Source of the DNA: Dehalococcoidales bacterium
GTDB taxonomy: Bacteria > Chloroflexota > Dehalococcoidia > Dehalococcoidales > GCA-2688105
Reading direction: 5' to 3'
Assembly: GCA_002688105.1 (NCBI GenBank)
Contig: NZBQ01000002.1
Coordinates: 72,311 to 113,091 of the forward strand
Length of the DNA stretch: 40,781 nucleotides
Shown: positions 1 to 8,295 of the stretch, piece after piece
Layout: each line of letters opens with the position of its first letter
Position numbering within the stretch: the stretch's first letter is position 1
Position numbers and translations under genes: made by a program
Notes under the pieces: model-generated
What the model was told of the DNA's origin: nothing
Database searches by the model: none
What the model saw: only the letters and a program-made list of their open reading frames with translations

Positions 1-275
1 GGGACGGTAATCCCCGCCAGCTTTTCCACGGCTAAAACATAAGCCAGATTATTGCTCATCGAGGCTAGATAGTCCAGCCTGTCCGTTAGCGGAATAACCC
101 CGGTATAGGTCCGCTCTTCAGCCAGTTTCTCAATGCCGCGGTGTAGATAGCCAAAAACCGGCTCCATATCTACCACGACTTCCCCATCAAGGGTTGCTTT
201 CATACGAAACACCCCGTGAGTGCTGGGGTGTGCCGGACCCAAATTGACCACAAAAGGTTCGGTTTTAATTGCCAT
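1..275 (-). CDS. nuoD: NADH-quinone oxidoreductase subunit D, 5' part
   Basis: This is the N-terminal ~91 codons of the 49-kDa (NuoD) subunit of complex I; the rest lies beyond the left edge. The translation contains the family signature [14 protein letters not shown] near the N-terminus and then [16 protein letters not shown], both typical of NuoD. NuoD sits in the peripheral arm beside NuoB and helps form the quinone site. The ATG overlaps the nuoC stop codon (TGATG), so the two genes are probably translationally coupled. Gene order A-B-C-D on one strand is the standard complex I layout. Confidence 0.95.
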   Translation of the reverse strand, partial: MAIKTEPFVVNLGPAHPSTHGVFRMKATLDGEVVVDMEPVFGYLHRGIEKLAEERTYTGVIPLTDRLDYLASMSNNLAYVLAVEKLAGITV

Positions 276-715
276 CACCGATAATCCTTACGTAACGGAT
301 GTCCCTTAAATCCCTGCCAGAGGAAGAGACGCTTCAGATTGGGGTGCCCGTCAAAGCTAATCCCCATAAGGTCATAAATCTCCCGCTCCTGCAAATCGGC
401 CCCCCGCCACAAACTGACCATTGAAGGCAGGGTAGGATTGTCCCGTTCATAACACCGGGCCTTCACCACCAGGCTGTGGTTATGCTCCAATGAGGTCAGC
501 TGATACACCACCTCGAAGTAATCGTAATAATCAACCGCAGTAATCGCCGCCAGGTAATTAAAATCAAGACCAGGAGTATCTTTAAGAAAAGTGGCTACTG
601 ATAGCAAGAATTCACTCTTAATCACCAGGCTTTCTTGGCTCGACTCAACAATACTCCCCGGCAACTGTTTCTCCAGTTTATCGGCTATTTCTTTACCGGA
701 AAGAGCTGCAGTCAT
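275..715 (-). CDS. nuoC: NADH-quinone oxidoreductase subunit C
   Basis: This 146-residue protein is the 30-kDa (NuoC) subunit of the peripheral arm of complex I. The C-terminal half has the family signature [20 protein letters not shown], followed by the usual HPLRKDYR end. It is a standalone NuoC, not a NuoCD fusion. The start has a good Shine-Dalgarno (TAGGGG) that overlaps the nuoB stop region three bases upstream, and its stop overlaps the nuoD start, so it lies inside a tightly packed operon. Nothing looks unusual about length or motifs. Confidence 0.95.
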   Translation of the reverse strand: MTAALSGKEIADKLEKQLPGSIVESSQESLVIKSEFLLSVATFLKDTPGLDFNYLAAITAVDYYDYFEVVYQLTSLEHNHSLVVKARCYERDNPTLPSMVSLWRGADLQEREIYDLMGISFDGHPNLKRLFLWQGFKGHPLRKDYR

Positions 716-718
716 CCC

Positions 719-1330
719 CTACCTACTTTCAGTAACAATACTTTCTTCAGATATTTTGCGTTGAAGCATCCTTATCCCGTAAAGCAAAGCCTCAGGGCGC
801 GGTGGACAACCAGGCACATAGACATCAACCGGAACGATACGGTTATATCCCGGGACCACGTTATAGGATGAACGGAAAATACCGCCGCCGATACCACAGG
901 CACCCATAGCTATCACCCACTTCGGCTCAGCCATCTGGTCATAGATCCGCCTCACCTGGGGAGCCATCTTCCAGGTCAGCGTCCCGGCGGTAATCATCAG
1001 GTCAGCCTGGCGGGGTGAAGCACGGATGACTTCCATACCAAAGCGGGAGATATCAAAACGAGAGGCGGCGGTAGCAATAAACTCAAAAGCACAGCAGGCG
1101 GGAAAGCAAACCACCGGCCACAGTGAAGAGCGCCGTGCCCAGTTAAGCATGGCATCTACCGAAGTCAACAAGATATTGCGGCTCAACTCCTCGTCCAGCC
1201 AACGGTCAGGGTCAGGGATAGGCTGCTGACTACGCTCCTTCAGCGCCTCAATCTGATTACTCTCAGTTTTATCAAGTTTATCAAGCTCAGTAGAAGGGAC
1301 ATATATTCCAGTCTGCTTATCTACTTCCAT
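719..1330 (-). CDS. nuoB: NADH-quinone oxidoreductase subunit B
   Basis: This 203-residue protein is NuoB (PSST), which carries the terminal [4Fe-4S] cluster N2 that passes electrons to quinone. The ligand cysteines are visible in [20 protein letters not shown] and [14 protein letters not shown], and GTLTWKMAP is also typical. An acidic N-terminal extension of about 50 residues precedes the conserved [10 protein letters not shown] segment. The CCAFEF form differs from the more common CCAIEM, which is a mild divergence. The gene overlaps the end of nuoA by ten bases, in keeping with a single nuo operon. Confidence 0.95.
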   Translation of the reverse strand: MEVDKQTGIYVPSTELDKLDKTESNQIEALKERSQQPIPDPDRWLDEELSRNILLTSVDAMLNWARRSSLWPVVCFPACCAFEFIATAASRFDISRFGMEVIRASPRQADLMITAGTLTWKMAPQVRRIYDQMAEPKWVIAMGACGIGGGIFRSSYNVVPGYNRIVPVDVYVPGCPPRPEALLYGIRMLQRKISEESIVTESR

Positions 1331-1806
1331 TCCAGAGCTCCCTTCCTCCAGGCATAGACATACCCGACCATAATAATGAGAACAAAAATAAGTATGGCAA
1401 TAAAGGCGAAAAGTCCTAATTGCCTAAGCTCCACTGCCCACGGATAGAGAAAAACAACCAGGACGTCGAGAGCAATAAATAACAAGGCATAAAAATAATA
1501 GCGGAAATTGAACTGAACCCACGCCTTACCTACAGTTTCCATACCACATTCGTAGGTAGATTCCTTAACGGGATTAGGATTCCAGGGAATCAAGCGGACA
1601 GACTTAGCCAGTCCAAAACTAATAAATTTAACAAAATCATACATTAAGAGAAGGACAATGTCACTAAGGAAAAGAGAGGTACGACCACTAAGGCGAGCAC
1701 GAACGCGAGAAGGAAAGCTCAAGAAAAAGGGGAGAAGCATTGTAGTAACAGCAAACAAAATGGCAACCGCTAGAAATAACCCGATATGTCCGTAGTTTGC
1801 CAGCAA
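1321..1806 (-). CDS. nuoA: NADH-quinone oxidoreductase subunit A
   Basis: This is the NuoA membrane subunit of complex I, with three hydrophobic segments. The family signature is seen as [24 protein letters not shown], including the conserved loop Cys-Gly-Met. The ORF track extends to a TTG at 1869. I prefer the TTG at 1806 ([11 protein letters not shown]), because GGGAG lies 6-7 bases upstream of it and a promoter-like pair sits between the two candidate starts. The 1806 start gives 161 residues. If the 1869 start is used, the protein gains 21 poorly conserved residues. It is the first gene of the nuo operon seen here. Confidence 0.88.
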   Translation of the reverse strand: MLANYGHIGLFLAVAILFAVTTMLLPFFLSFPSRVRARLSGRTSLFLSDIVLLLMYDFVKFISFGLAKSVRLIPWNPNPVKESTYECGMETVGKAWVQFNFRYYFYALLFIALDVLVVFLYPWAVELRQLGLFAFIAILIFVLIIMVGYVYAWRKGALEWK

Positions 1807-1839
1807 TTGTACTCTCCCTATCTCACAATAGCATTTGTT

Positions 1840-1869
1840 AATATACCATACCTTACCGAGAAAAGACAA
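1840..1869 (-). promoter_or_regulatory. Candidate sigma70-type promoter of the nuo operon
   Basis: On the minus strand TTGTCT (1864-1869) and TATATT (1840-1845) are separated by 18 bp. They lie about 35 bp upstream of the preferred nuoA start. This is a by-eye match with no experimental support. Confidence 0.45.
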
Positions 1870-1975
1870 GGAGTATGGATCAAAAAAATAGTGAAACCCT
1901 ATCTACCAAGTATTTAAGAAAAAGTAAGACTGGTAAATAATCTCACAACTTCCAGCAGTTGACCATATCCAGCCG

Positions 1976-2689
1976 ATGCAGTATCATAATGCGAAGCACG
2001 TGGAAATTATCCCCAAAGTCTATCAGATAACTCACCGAGGCACCAATATAATATTGATTGTTGAAGAAGAGCTAACGCTTATCGATACCGGATTTCGCGG
2101 CAGTTCTCCCCGAATAACAAATTTTATCCACAGCCTTGGGCGTTCCGTTGCCGATATCAGCCTCATTATTATCACCCATAACCACCTTGACCACGCCGGT
2201 GGATTGGCTGAGCTTAAGAAGCTTACTACCGCCAAGGTCGCTGCTCATAAAGACGATATAACTGATAGCGAAAGCCAGTTGCCCTACCCCAGCATCGCTA
2301 GAAAGCTACTGCACCTCCCCCCTTTTTCCATATTACGGCCGCTCCTCTATGCCAGACCGGATGATATTGACATTAATCTAGAAGGTGGCGAGATGTTTAG
2401 CCCGCTAGGCGGACTCCAGGTTATCCATACCCCGGGACATACCACGGGCAGCGTTAGCCTCTTCTCCAGCCAAAAGAAGCTGGCTATTGTCGGTGATGCT
2501 CTGAATAATCGCCAAAATAACCTTCGTTTCCCCCCAAAATTTGTCAGCACTGACTTGGCCCGGGCCATAGAGTCAGTAAAACGGATTGCCCAACTAGATT
2601 TTGACATTCTATGCTTCGGTCATGGCAAGCCGCTAACCAAGGACGCCTTAATCAAGGTGCACGACTTGATAAAGAAGCACGAACTATGA
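1976..2689 (+). CDS. Metallo-beta-lactamase-fold hydrolase
   Basis: This 237-residue protein belongs to the MBL-fold (glyoxalase II-like) superfamily. The metal-binding motif HNHLDH is at residues 68-73. The later ligands are seen in TPGHTTGS, GDAL and the terminal FGHG. The length fits a single-domain MBL protein with no fused module. The substrate cannot be told from sequence; thioester, lactone or phosphodiester hydrolysis are all possible. No clear Shine-Dalgarno precedes the ATG. It is divergent from nuoA and lies 94 bp upstream of rsmD, with an AT-rich promoter-like stretch in between. Confidence 0.85.
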   Translation: MQYHNAKHVEIIPKVYQITHRGTNIILIVEEELTLIDTGFRGSSPRITNFIHSLGRSVADISLIIITHNHLDHAGGLAELKKLTTAKVAAHKDDITDSESQLPYPSIARKLLHLPPFSILRPLLYARPDDIDINLEGGEMFSPLGGLQVIHTPGHTTGSVSLFSSQKKLAIVGDALNNRQNNLRFPPKFVSTDLARAIESVKRIAQLDFDILCFGHGKPLTKDALIKVHDLIKKHEL

Positions 2690-2750
2690 TTAAATTCCCA
2701 TTGTTTATTCTGGTATATAATATAACCGGGCCAATGGTAGCAATAAAGGA

Positions 2751-2776
2751 ATGAAGGCAAATAAAAAAGCCTTCAT
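2751..2776. repeat. Perfect 8-bp inverted repeat just upstream of rsmD
   Basis: ATGAAGGC (2751-2758) and GCCTTCAT (2769-2776) are perfect complements around an A-rich 10-base loop. The hairpin would end seven bases before the preferred rsmD ATG. A TATAAT box at 2716-2721 lies just upstream, so the hairpin would fall in the rsmD leader RNA. Confidence 0.6.
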
Positions 2777-2783
2777 ATTAAGT

Positions 2784-3338
2784 ATGCGAGTTATTGCTGG
2801 CAAAGCCAAAGGGCATCAACTTAAAGTACCGAAGAGAACTAATACTCGTCCAGCTACAGATTTAGTGCGGGGAGCGATATTTTCCATTCTGGAAAATATT
2901 ACCAGCGATTGGGCACAGGTGCTTGATTTATTCTCTGGCAGCGGAGCCTTAGGCATTGAGGCGCTAAGCCGCGGTGCCGGTTGGGTTGACTTTGTTGAAC
3001 AAAACTCCAGATGTTGTGGTATAATTAGACAAAATTTAGAAAAGACAAAGCTGGCAGCTAAGGCTCACCTATATTGCTGCAGTGTAGCCAAAGCGCTTTC
3101 TTTCCTTGATAAGGAGTACAGCATAATACTGATGGACCCTCCCTACTCTGACCCATCTATAAGCAATATAGTGACCCGACTAGCCACCTCTAAGCTGGTG
3201 GGAACAAGTTCAATTTTAGTGGTAACGCACTCTTCCCGTCTTCCCCTAAATGCAACATATCCACCATTAAACCTCATTAAGGAGCACCGCCACGGTGACA
3301 GCTGCATTGCCGTATACCAGAAGGAGAACAAGTCTTGA
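2784..3338 (+). CDS. rsmD: 16S rRNA (guanine966-N2)-methyltransferase RsmD
   Basis: RsmD methylates G966 of 16S rRNA using S-adenosylmethionine. The start MRVIAGKAKGHQL is the family N-terminus, so I place the start at the ATG at 2784 rather than at 2751, which would add 11 unconserved residues. Motif I is VLDLFSGSGALGIEALSRG and the catalytic motif is MDPPY (family D/N-PPY). The length of 184 residues is normal. The gene overlaps coaD, a pairing that is common in bacteria. The 2751 ATG directly abuts AAAGGA with no spacing, which makes it a poor start. Confidence 0.93.
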   Translation: MRVIAGKAKGHQLKVPKRTNTRPATDLVRGAIFSILENITSDWAQVLDLFSGSGALGIEALSRGAGWVDFVEQNSRCCGIIRQNLEKTKLAAKAHLYCCSVAKALSFLDKEYSIILMDPPYSDPSISNIVTRLATSKLVGTSSILVVTHSSRLPLNATYPPLNLIKEHRHGDSCIAVYQKENKS

Positions 3339-3814
3339 CTATTGCTATCTACCCGGGTAGCTTTGACCCCATAACCAACGGGCACCTTGATATCGCTACC
3401 CGATCCGCTAAGCTTTTTGATAAGCTAATCATTGGTGTCTACGATGTCCCGGGCAAGCGTCTTCTATTCACTACCGCCGAGAGGATAGAAATGGCAAGGC
3501 AGGCAGTTATCGGCTTACCTAGCGTCGAGGTAGAACCCTTTGCCGGGCTTACCGTTAGCTTTGCCAAGAAGGTAAAGGCGCAGGTAATAGTGCGAGGACT
3601 GAGAATGAGCGCTGACTTCGAGAAGGAATTCGATATGGCAATGATGAATAAAAGACTATTCCCTGAGCTAGAGCTGGTTTGTCTAATGTCATCCCTGGAA
3701 TACCAGTTCCTTAGCTCCAGCCTGCTCAAGGAAGCTGCCAATCTGGGCGGTAACATTGACGACCTTGTCCCCAAACACGTGGCGGTAGCTCTAAAAAACA
3801 AAATCAGGAGGTAA
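3335..3814 (+). CDS. coaD: Phosphopantetheine adenylyltransferase
   Basis: CoaD transfers AMP from ATP to 4'-phosphopantetheine, the penultimate step of coenzyme A synthesis. The nucleotidyltransferase motif is GSFDPITNGHLD at the N-terminus, and RGLRMSADFEKE and the C-terminal FLSSSLLKEAANLGG are typical. The length of 159 residues is normal. The start is TTG, overlapping the rsmD stop (TTGA), with AGAAGGAG 8-9 bases upstream. It is followed after seven bases by a ferredoxin gene. Confidence 0.95.
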   Translation: MTIAIYPGSFDPITNGHLDIATRSAKLFDKLIIGVYDVPGKRLLFTTAERIEMARQAVIGLPSVEVEPFAGLTVSFAKKVKAQVIVRGLRMSADFEKEFDMAMMNKRLFPELELVCLMSSLEYQFLSSSLLKEAANLGGNIDDLVPKHVAVALKNKIRR

Positions 3815-3821
3815 AATATAT

Positions 3822-4088
3822 ATGGCCTACATAATCACCGACGAATGTATTAGTTGCGGAGCCTGCGAACCGGAATGTCCAAGCCAAGCCATCAGCGAAG
3901 GGGAAACAATCTATGGTATTGACCCCGATAAGTGTACTGAGTGCGTTGGTTCCCACGAAGCATCCCAGTGCGCCGAGGTGTGCCCCGTAGATTGCTGTAT
4001 CCTTGACCCAAAGCATGTAGAAAGTCGGGAGCAACTACTGGAAAAGTGGAAGCGATTACATCCAGGGGAAACTCCATCCACTACCTGA
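3822..4088 (+). CDS. 2[4Fe-4S] ferredoxin, YfhL-like spacing
   Basis: This 88-residue ferredoxin should carry two [4Fe-4S] clusters. The first motif is C9-x2-C12-x2-C15-x3-C19-P. The second is C38-x2-C41-x8-C50-x3-C54-P, and the eight-residue loop is the feature of YfhL/Allochromatium-type ferredoxins with very low potential. An AGGAGGT ribosome binding site lies close behind the coaD stop, so it is probably co-transcribed with rsmD-coaD. The C-terminal tail (residues 60-88) is charged and lacks extra cysteines. The redox partner is not identifiable. Confidence 0.92.
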   Translation: MAYIITDECISCGACEPECPSQAISEGETIYGIDPDKCTECVGSHEASQCAEVCPVDCCILDPKHVESREQLLEKWKRLHPGETPSTT

Positions 4089-4200
4089 CATTAACCCACC
4101 TACAGGGTAAACCATTAATCTATAAGCCAGTTAATAATTAACTTCCAGGTGCGGTAGCTACGGCATTAACCCCAGGGAAAGTTCCAGCACATTTAATCTG

Positions 4201-4251
4201 TCCACTCCTCTAGGTAAGCGAGTGATATGCTGTTTGTTGTTTAGGAGTGGA
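4201..4251. repeat. 9-bp inverted repeat between convergent genes
   Basis: TCCACTCCT (4201-4209) and AGGAGTGGA (4243-4251) are exact complements with a 33-base loop. The element lies between the converging ferredoxin and cvpA-like genes. There is no T tract, so a classic intrinsic terminator is not supported. Confidence 0.5.
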
Positions 4252-4254
4252 TAA

Positions 4255-4740
4255 TTATTGGAAGAAAGAACGGATGCCATCAAACTCAGCGGGGAGCAGA
4301 GCCAGCACCATCGGGAAGCGGTCTAATAGCAAAGTAGCTATCCCTGATTCGGCTATAGCCCCGGCGCCTAAAAGCTTGACCCAAATAGCTAAAATGGCAC
4401 CACAGAATATAGCACCCAGCACAAAACCAATGATAGCGCCAGCCAGATGATTAGCCCAACCCAGCATTATTGCCGAAGCTGCCCACTTTAACAACTGGGC
4501 AAGCAAAGCCGCTACTATCATCACCCCAATAAATATAATGGCAAAGGCAACAACCTTAGCCACACTAGCCTGGGAAATAAAAGTTAGTTGCTCGGAAAGG
4601 GGAACATAGTAGCGCCCCGCCAGAACTACCCCGACTATTAATCCAGCCAGGGTTAGCACCGCTTTTATAACTCCCTTCTTCAGCCCAACGAAGGTAGAAA
4701 TACCTATAACCACTATGATAACTATATCAAGCCAGTTCAT
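4255..4740 (-). CDS. CvpA-family membrane protein
   Basis: This 161-residue protein has four or so hydrophobic segments and the CvpA-family N-terminus MNWLDIVIIVVIGISTFVGLKKG. CvpA-type proteins are inner-membrane proteins linked to colicin V production and envelope stress in enterobacteria, and their biochemical role is unclear. The length is normal. The gene stands alone on the minus strand, converging with the ferredoxin and separated from the next minus-strand gene by a dispersed repeat. No soluble protease domain is fused to it. Confidence 0.85.
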   Translation of the reverse strand: MNWLDIVIIVVIGISTFVGLKKGVIKAVLTLAGLIVGVVLAGRYYVPLSEQLTFISQASVAKVVAFAIIFIGVMIVAALLAQLLKWAASAIMLGWANHLAGAIIGFVLGAIFCGAILAIWVKLLGAGAIAESGIATLLLDRFPMVLALLPAEFDGIRSFFQ

Positions 4741-4754
4741 AGAATTTGTTTATC

Positions 4755-4838
4755 AACCTCTCCCCCTTAGTCCCCCTCTCCTTCAAAGGAGAGGGGGAAA
4801 GACAGGTTGTGAAGGGGCTTCGCCCATTCACCCTACTT
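4755..4838 (-). repeat. Dispersed two-hairpin intergenic repeat, copy 1
   Basis: Hairpin B has 13-bp perfect arms, TCCCCCTCTCCTT (4771-4783) and its complement (4786-4798). Hairpin A is GTGAAGGGGC/GCCCATTCAC (4809-4831) with one mismatch around a TTC loop. The same B-then-A order with similar flanks occurs at 39.55 kb, and in reverse orientation at 32.9 kb. The strand sign marks orientation relative to copy 2, which is called plus. Confidence 0.85.
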
Positions 4839-4851
4839 TTAATATTTTCTG

Positions 4852-6102
4852 TCATCCATAGTGTAACGCATCAATGGGGTTCAGTCTAGCCGCCCTCATT
4901 GCCGGGTATATACCGGAGGCAAGACCAATAAACACTGACACTGAGATAGCCAGAATCACAATATCCGGCGACACTACGGCGTGAATCGTCATCCCCCCAA
5001 CATCTACTCGAGAAATCAACCTTGATAAAACCCAACCGCCGGTAACCCCGATGCCGCCCCCGACAAAGCTCAGCATGGCCGCCTCAAGCAGGAACTGAAG
5101 CAGGATATCCCTTCGCTTAGCCCCAACTGCCTTACGAACACCTATCTCCCGGGTGCGCTCAGTTACCGAGACCAGCATAATATTCATAATGCCAATGCTA
5201 GCCACCAGCAGTGAGATACTGGCAATAGCTCCCAGAAATATGGTAAATACCCCGGTCACCTGAGTCACAAAGCCCAATACCTGCTCCTGACTAACAATAG
5301 CAAAATCGTTCTTCTCATCATCAGCTATACGGTGGCGCTTCTTCAAAATCGCCTCCGCATCCTCCGTTACCCCATCTATGGCATCAGCACTGGCTACCTT
5401 AATACTGATTGAGGCTACTGCATCCTCACCGCTGGCCGTCCGCTGCGGAAACAGTCTGGTCTGAAAGGTGGTTATCGGTGTTACCACTATATTATCCAAG
5501 CTTACTCCCATCATTGCCCCACCCTTAGGCTCAAGAACACCAATGACGGTAAAGCGTTGTCCCTTCATTTTAACCCTTTGCTCGATAGGATTATCAAAAC
5601 CGAACAGGTCTTCAGCTACTTCGCTCCCCAATACTGCCACCCTGTCCCTTGAGGCTACATCCCTATCAACGATAAACTGACCCAAAGCCAGGGAATGATT
5701 GTATACCTCCAGGTATTCAGGGGTAGACCCGTGGATCATAGCCGTTTTGCTTTCACCGTCAGCGGTTACTTGAACAAAGTTTTCATTTACCGGGAGTACC
5801 GCCGCCGCTGAGCGAATATGCCCTAAAGCCTCAGCGTCATCCAGAGTGAGAGTAGGTGCAGCGAATCGCGGTGATAATCCAGCAAATCCCTCCACTTCAG
5901 GTGAGCGAGGGACGACATTAAGTACATTGGTGCCCATCTGTTCAAAGGTAGAGGTGACGCTAGCCTCAGCTCCTCTCCCAACCGACATCAGGGTGATTAC
6001 CGCCCCCACCCCGATGATGATGCCGAGCATGGTCAGTGAGGAGCGCAACTTATTAGCCGACAGCGCCCTTATGGCAATAACAAAAAAGTCGATAAGCTTC
6101 AC
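4852..6102 (-). CDS. MacB-type ABC transporter permease
   Basis: This 416-residue protein is a FtsX/MacB-fold permease. A first membrane segment near residues 20-45 (LTMLGIIIGVGAVITLMSVG) is followed by a ~220-residue extracytoplasmic domain. Three more membrane segments lie toward the C-terminus, with ERTREIGVRKAVGAKRRDIL between the second and third. It has no fused ATPase, unlike E. coli MacB; the ATPase is encoded separately upstream. With the HlyD-like adaptor it should form a tripartite-like export or mechanotransmission system. The substrate (lipid, peptide or drug) is not evident. It is the last gene of the operon. Confidence 0.93.
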   Translation of the reverse strand: MKLIDFFVIAIRALSANKLRSSLTMLGIIIGVGAVITLMSVGRGAEASVTSTFEQMGTNVLNVVPRSPEVEGFAGLSPRFAAPTLTLDDAEALGHIRSAAAVLPVNENFVQVTADGESKTAMIHGSTPEYLEVYNHSLALGQFIVDRDVASRDRVAVLGSEVAEDLFGFDNPIEQRVKMKGQRFTVIGVLEPKGGAMMGVSLDNIVVTPITTFQTRLFPQRTASGEDAVASISIKVASADAIDGVTEDAEAILKKRHRIADDEKNDFAIVSQEQVLGFVTQVTGVFTIFLGAIASISLLVASIGIMNIMLVSVTERTREIGVRKAVGAKRRDILLQFLLEAAMLSFVGGGIGVTGGWVLSRLISRVDVGGMTIHAVVSPDIVILAISVSVFIGLASGIYPAMRAARLNPIDALHYG

Positions 6103-6141
6103 TTATAATTTCCTTGACAGTGATAAGTAACGACGAGCTGA

Positions 6142-6813
6142 CTAAGTAGCCTTCTCATCACTGATAATCTCCCCATCCACAAGGCGAATGATGCGCTGGG
6201 CTTTAGTGGCAACATCCATTTCATGAGTAATCACGACCACAGTGATACCCTCCCGGTGAAGCTGCTGAAAGATAGAGACAATCTCGGCACCGGCAACACT
6301 GTCCAGATTACCGGTGGGCTCATCGGCTAGAATGAGGGCCGGATTATTGACCAGTGCCCGGGCTATAGCCACCCGCTGCCGCTCCCCACCCGATAGCTCG
6401 GTGGGCTTATGCTTAGCCCTCGCCGCCAATCCCACCCGTTCTAATGCCTCCATAGCCCGCTTGTGCTTCTGACGGCTGCCACTATAGATGAGAGGCAGCT
6501 CCACATTTGATAAAGCACTAGCCCGGGATAAGAGGTTATACTCCTGAAAGACGAAACCCAATTGTTTATTTCTCATCTCAGCTAGCTTATTATCATTAAG
6601 CCGGCTGACATCAGCCCCATCAAAGAGGTAACTACCTGAGGTAGGCCTGTCCAGACAACCGATTACATTGAGCAAAGTGGATTTACCCGAACCCGAGGCA
6701 CCGATAATGGAAACTATCTCCCCTCGTTTGATAGAGAGGGTTATACCCCGGAGGGCATAAATCTCCACCTTCCCCATTTTGTAAATCTTGGTGATGTTTC
6801 CCAGTTCAATCAT
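6142..6813 (-). CDS. ABC transporter ATP-binding protein, MacB/LolD type
   Basis: This 223-residue ATPase has Walker [11 protein letters not shown]-loop FQEYNLL, ABC signature [15 protein letters not shown] and Walker [14 protein letters not shown], all typical of the MacB/LolD family. It should dimerise and power the permease encoded 39 bp downstream. It lies 19 bp after the HlyD-like gene, so regulator, adaptor, ATPase and permease form one operon. There are no extra domains. Confidence 0.95.
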   Translation of the reverse strand: MIELGNITKIYKMGKVEIYALRGITLSIKRGEIVSIIGASGSGKSTLLNVIGCLDRPTSGSYLFDGADVSRLNDNKLAEMRNKQLGFVFQEYNLLSRASALSNVELPLIYSGSRQKHKRAMEALERVGLAARAKHKPTELSGGERQRVAIARALVNNPALILADEPTGNLDSVAGAEIVSIFQQLHREGITVVVITHEMDVATKAQRIIRLVDGEIISDEKAT

Positions 6814-6832
6814 ATTTCTAATTCATTAAGAC

Positions 6833-8251
6833 TCAGTCGCCAAAAAAGAATCCACCCGATGGCTCTGGCTTGGCTGAAGTCTCTATTACCACTAACTCGC
6901 CTTCATGAAGCCCAGCTACAATTTCAGTCTGATAGCCATCGCTTATGCCCACCACCACCGATTGTTCCTGAATCTGCTCATCGACCATAACCTCAACCAC
7001 CGGATTACCCTCATCATCATTTTTGATAGTCCGATTCGGCACCAGCAAAATATTGCTCCGTTCATCAACTACAAGTTCAGCCGTAGCACTCATACCGCTC
7101 TTAAGACCAGAACCCTGCGGAACATCAAAATCAATAGTAACCTCATACAATACTACGTCAGATTCCTCGATAGACACCGGATTAATATAAGCAACCTCAC
7201 CCTCAAGCTGAAGTTCCGGCAGGGCGTCTACCTCAATAACGGCTCTCTGGTTTAGCTCTACGCTGGGTATATCTATCTCATCCAACTTCGCTTTCAGCCT
7301 TATAATGGTGGGGTCAATTATCTCAATGATAGTGGTAGTGGCGTAGTTCACCGATGATAGCTTATCCCCTTCCTTAACATTCACTGCAGAGATAACGCCG
7401 CCAAAGGGGGCAAGTATCACCGTCTTTTCCAAGTCAGTTTTAGCTTTATCCAAATCATTCTTAGCTTTATCCAGGTCATTCTTAGCTTCATCCAGGTCAT
7501 TCTTAGCTTCATCCAGGTCATTCTTAGCTTTATCTACAGCTATTTGGGCTTTGTCCACGACTATCTGGGCGGCTCTTATCGTCCAATAGGTCTCACTGGG
7601 GACAACCCCTTGGCCAAGCCCGGCAGCCAGCTTGGATTCAGCTTCAGCCAACCTTTCTTGAGCTAGTCTTAGACTCTCCTTCATTTTAGCCATATCGTAC
7701 GGTTCTCCCTCTAATCCCAACACCAGTTCCTCCCGAGCCTCCTTTATTTTATTCTCAGCAATACGAACCTCGCCTAAAGACTCAGGGAGAACGAAGGCAA
7801 AGGTGAGAAACGGATAGGGGGTAGTTAATTGGGCCAAGCTGTTTGCCGCCGATTCCAAGTCCATCTCGACCGTTTTGATGTCTAGCTCCTCTGTCTTCAC
7901 CCCGTGCTCTGCTGTCGTCACCCCGTGCTCTGCTGTCGTCACCTCTTGCTCTGCTGTCGTCACCTCTTGCTCCAAGGAGGTAGTATCAAGACTTGCCAGC
8001 ATCTGCCCCTTAACTACACTATCATCTTCATTAACATTTATCTCAATTATCGTGCCGCTAGTGCCAAAGGTGAGTTCCCGGTGCCAGGGCAAGGACAGGT
8101 TACCCTCCGCAGTAACACTCAGCACGATATCACCCCGGGTTACCTCAACTCGCTGCTGTTGAACCTCGGGACCTCCTCCTCCACCACAAGCAGTAAGACC
8201 AACCAAAACCAGACATAGCAGCAAAGCCACTACAATTCGCCAACTTTTCAC
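6833..8251 (-). CDS. HlyD/MacA-type membrane fusion lipoprotein
   Basis: This adaptor links an ABC permease to the outside. I place the start at the GTG at 8251 (MKSWRIVVALL), because AGGAGG lies seven bases upstream; the ORF track adds 14 residues. The protein is then 472 residues, beginning with a lipoprotein signal (lipobox LTAC). A biotinyl-lipoyl-like half motif follows, then a long coiled coil, the second half (VILAPFGGVISAVNVKEGD), a beta-barrel and a C-terminal MacA-like domain ending in GGFFFGD. The coiled coil contains two blocks of near-identical heptads encoded by 21-bp tandem repeats. The coil is longer than in a minimal MacA. Confidence 0.92.
   Translation of the reverse strand: MKSWRIVVALLLCLVLVGLTACGGGGGPEVQQQRVEVTRGDIVLSVTAEGNLSLPWHRELTFGTSGTIIEINVNEDDSVVKGQMLASLDTTSLEQEVTTAEQEVTTAEHGVTTAEHGVKTEELDIKTVEMDLESAANSLAQLTTPYPFLTFAFVLPESLGEVRIAENKIKEAREELVLGLEGEPYDMAKMKESLRLAQERLAEAESKLAAGLGQGVVPSETYWTIRAAQIVVDKAQIAVDKAKNDLDEAKNDLDEAKNDLDKAKNDLDKAKTDLEKTVILAPFGGVISAVNVKEGDKLSSVNYATTTIIEIIDPTIIRLKAKLDEIDIPSVELNQRAVIEVDALPELQLEGEVAYINPVSIEESDVVLYEVTIDFDVPQGSGLKSGMSATAELVVDERSNILLVPNRTIKNDDEGNPVVEVMVDEQIQEQSVVVGISDGYQTEIVAGLHEGELVVIETSAKPEPSGGFFFGD
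7426..7530 (-). repeat. 21-bp tandem repeat encoding coiled-coil heptads (block 2)
   Basis: About five 21-bp units of the type TTATCCAGGTCATTCTTAGCT (plus strand) encode successive DKAKNDL/DEAKNDL heptads. The outer unit is degenerate and the middle units are nearly identical, which suggests recent expansion by slippage. All units keep the reading frame. Confidence 0.85.
7900..7962 (-). repeat. 21-bp tandem repeat encoding coiled-coil heptads (block 1)
   Basis: Three 21-bp units containing TGCTCTGCTGTCGTCA encode TTAEQEV/TTAEHGV heptads, with degenerate flanking units. The repeat differs in sequence from block 2, so the two expansions arose independently within one gene. Confidence 0.85.
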
Positions 8252-8295
8252 CTTAAAACCTCCTATCCAAAAGAACGACGGCATATAGCTCATTC

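Noticed and set aside
7426-7962. CRISPR-like array
   Set aside because: The 21-bp units are contiguous, have no spacers and encode coiled-coil heptads in frame.
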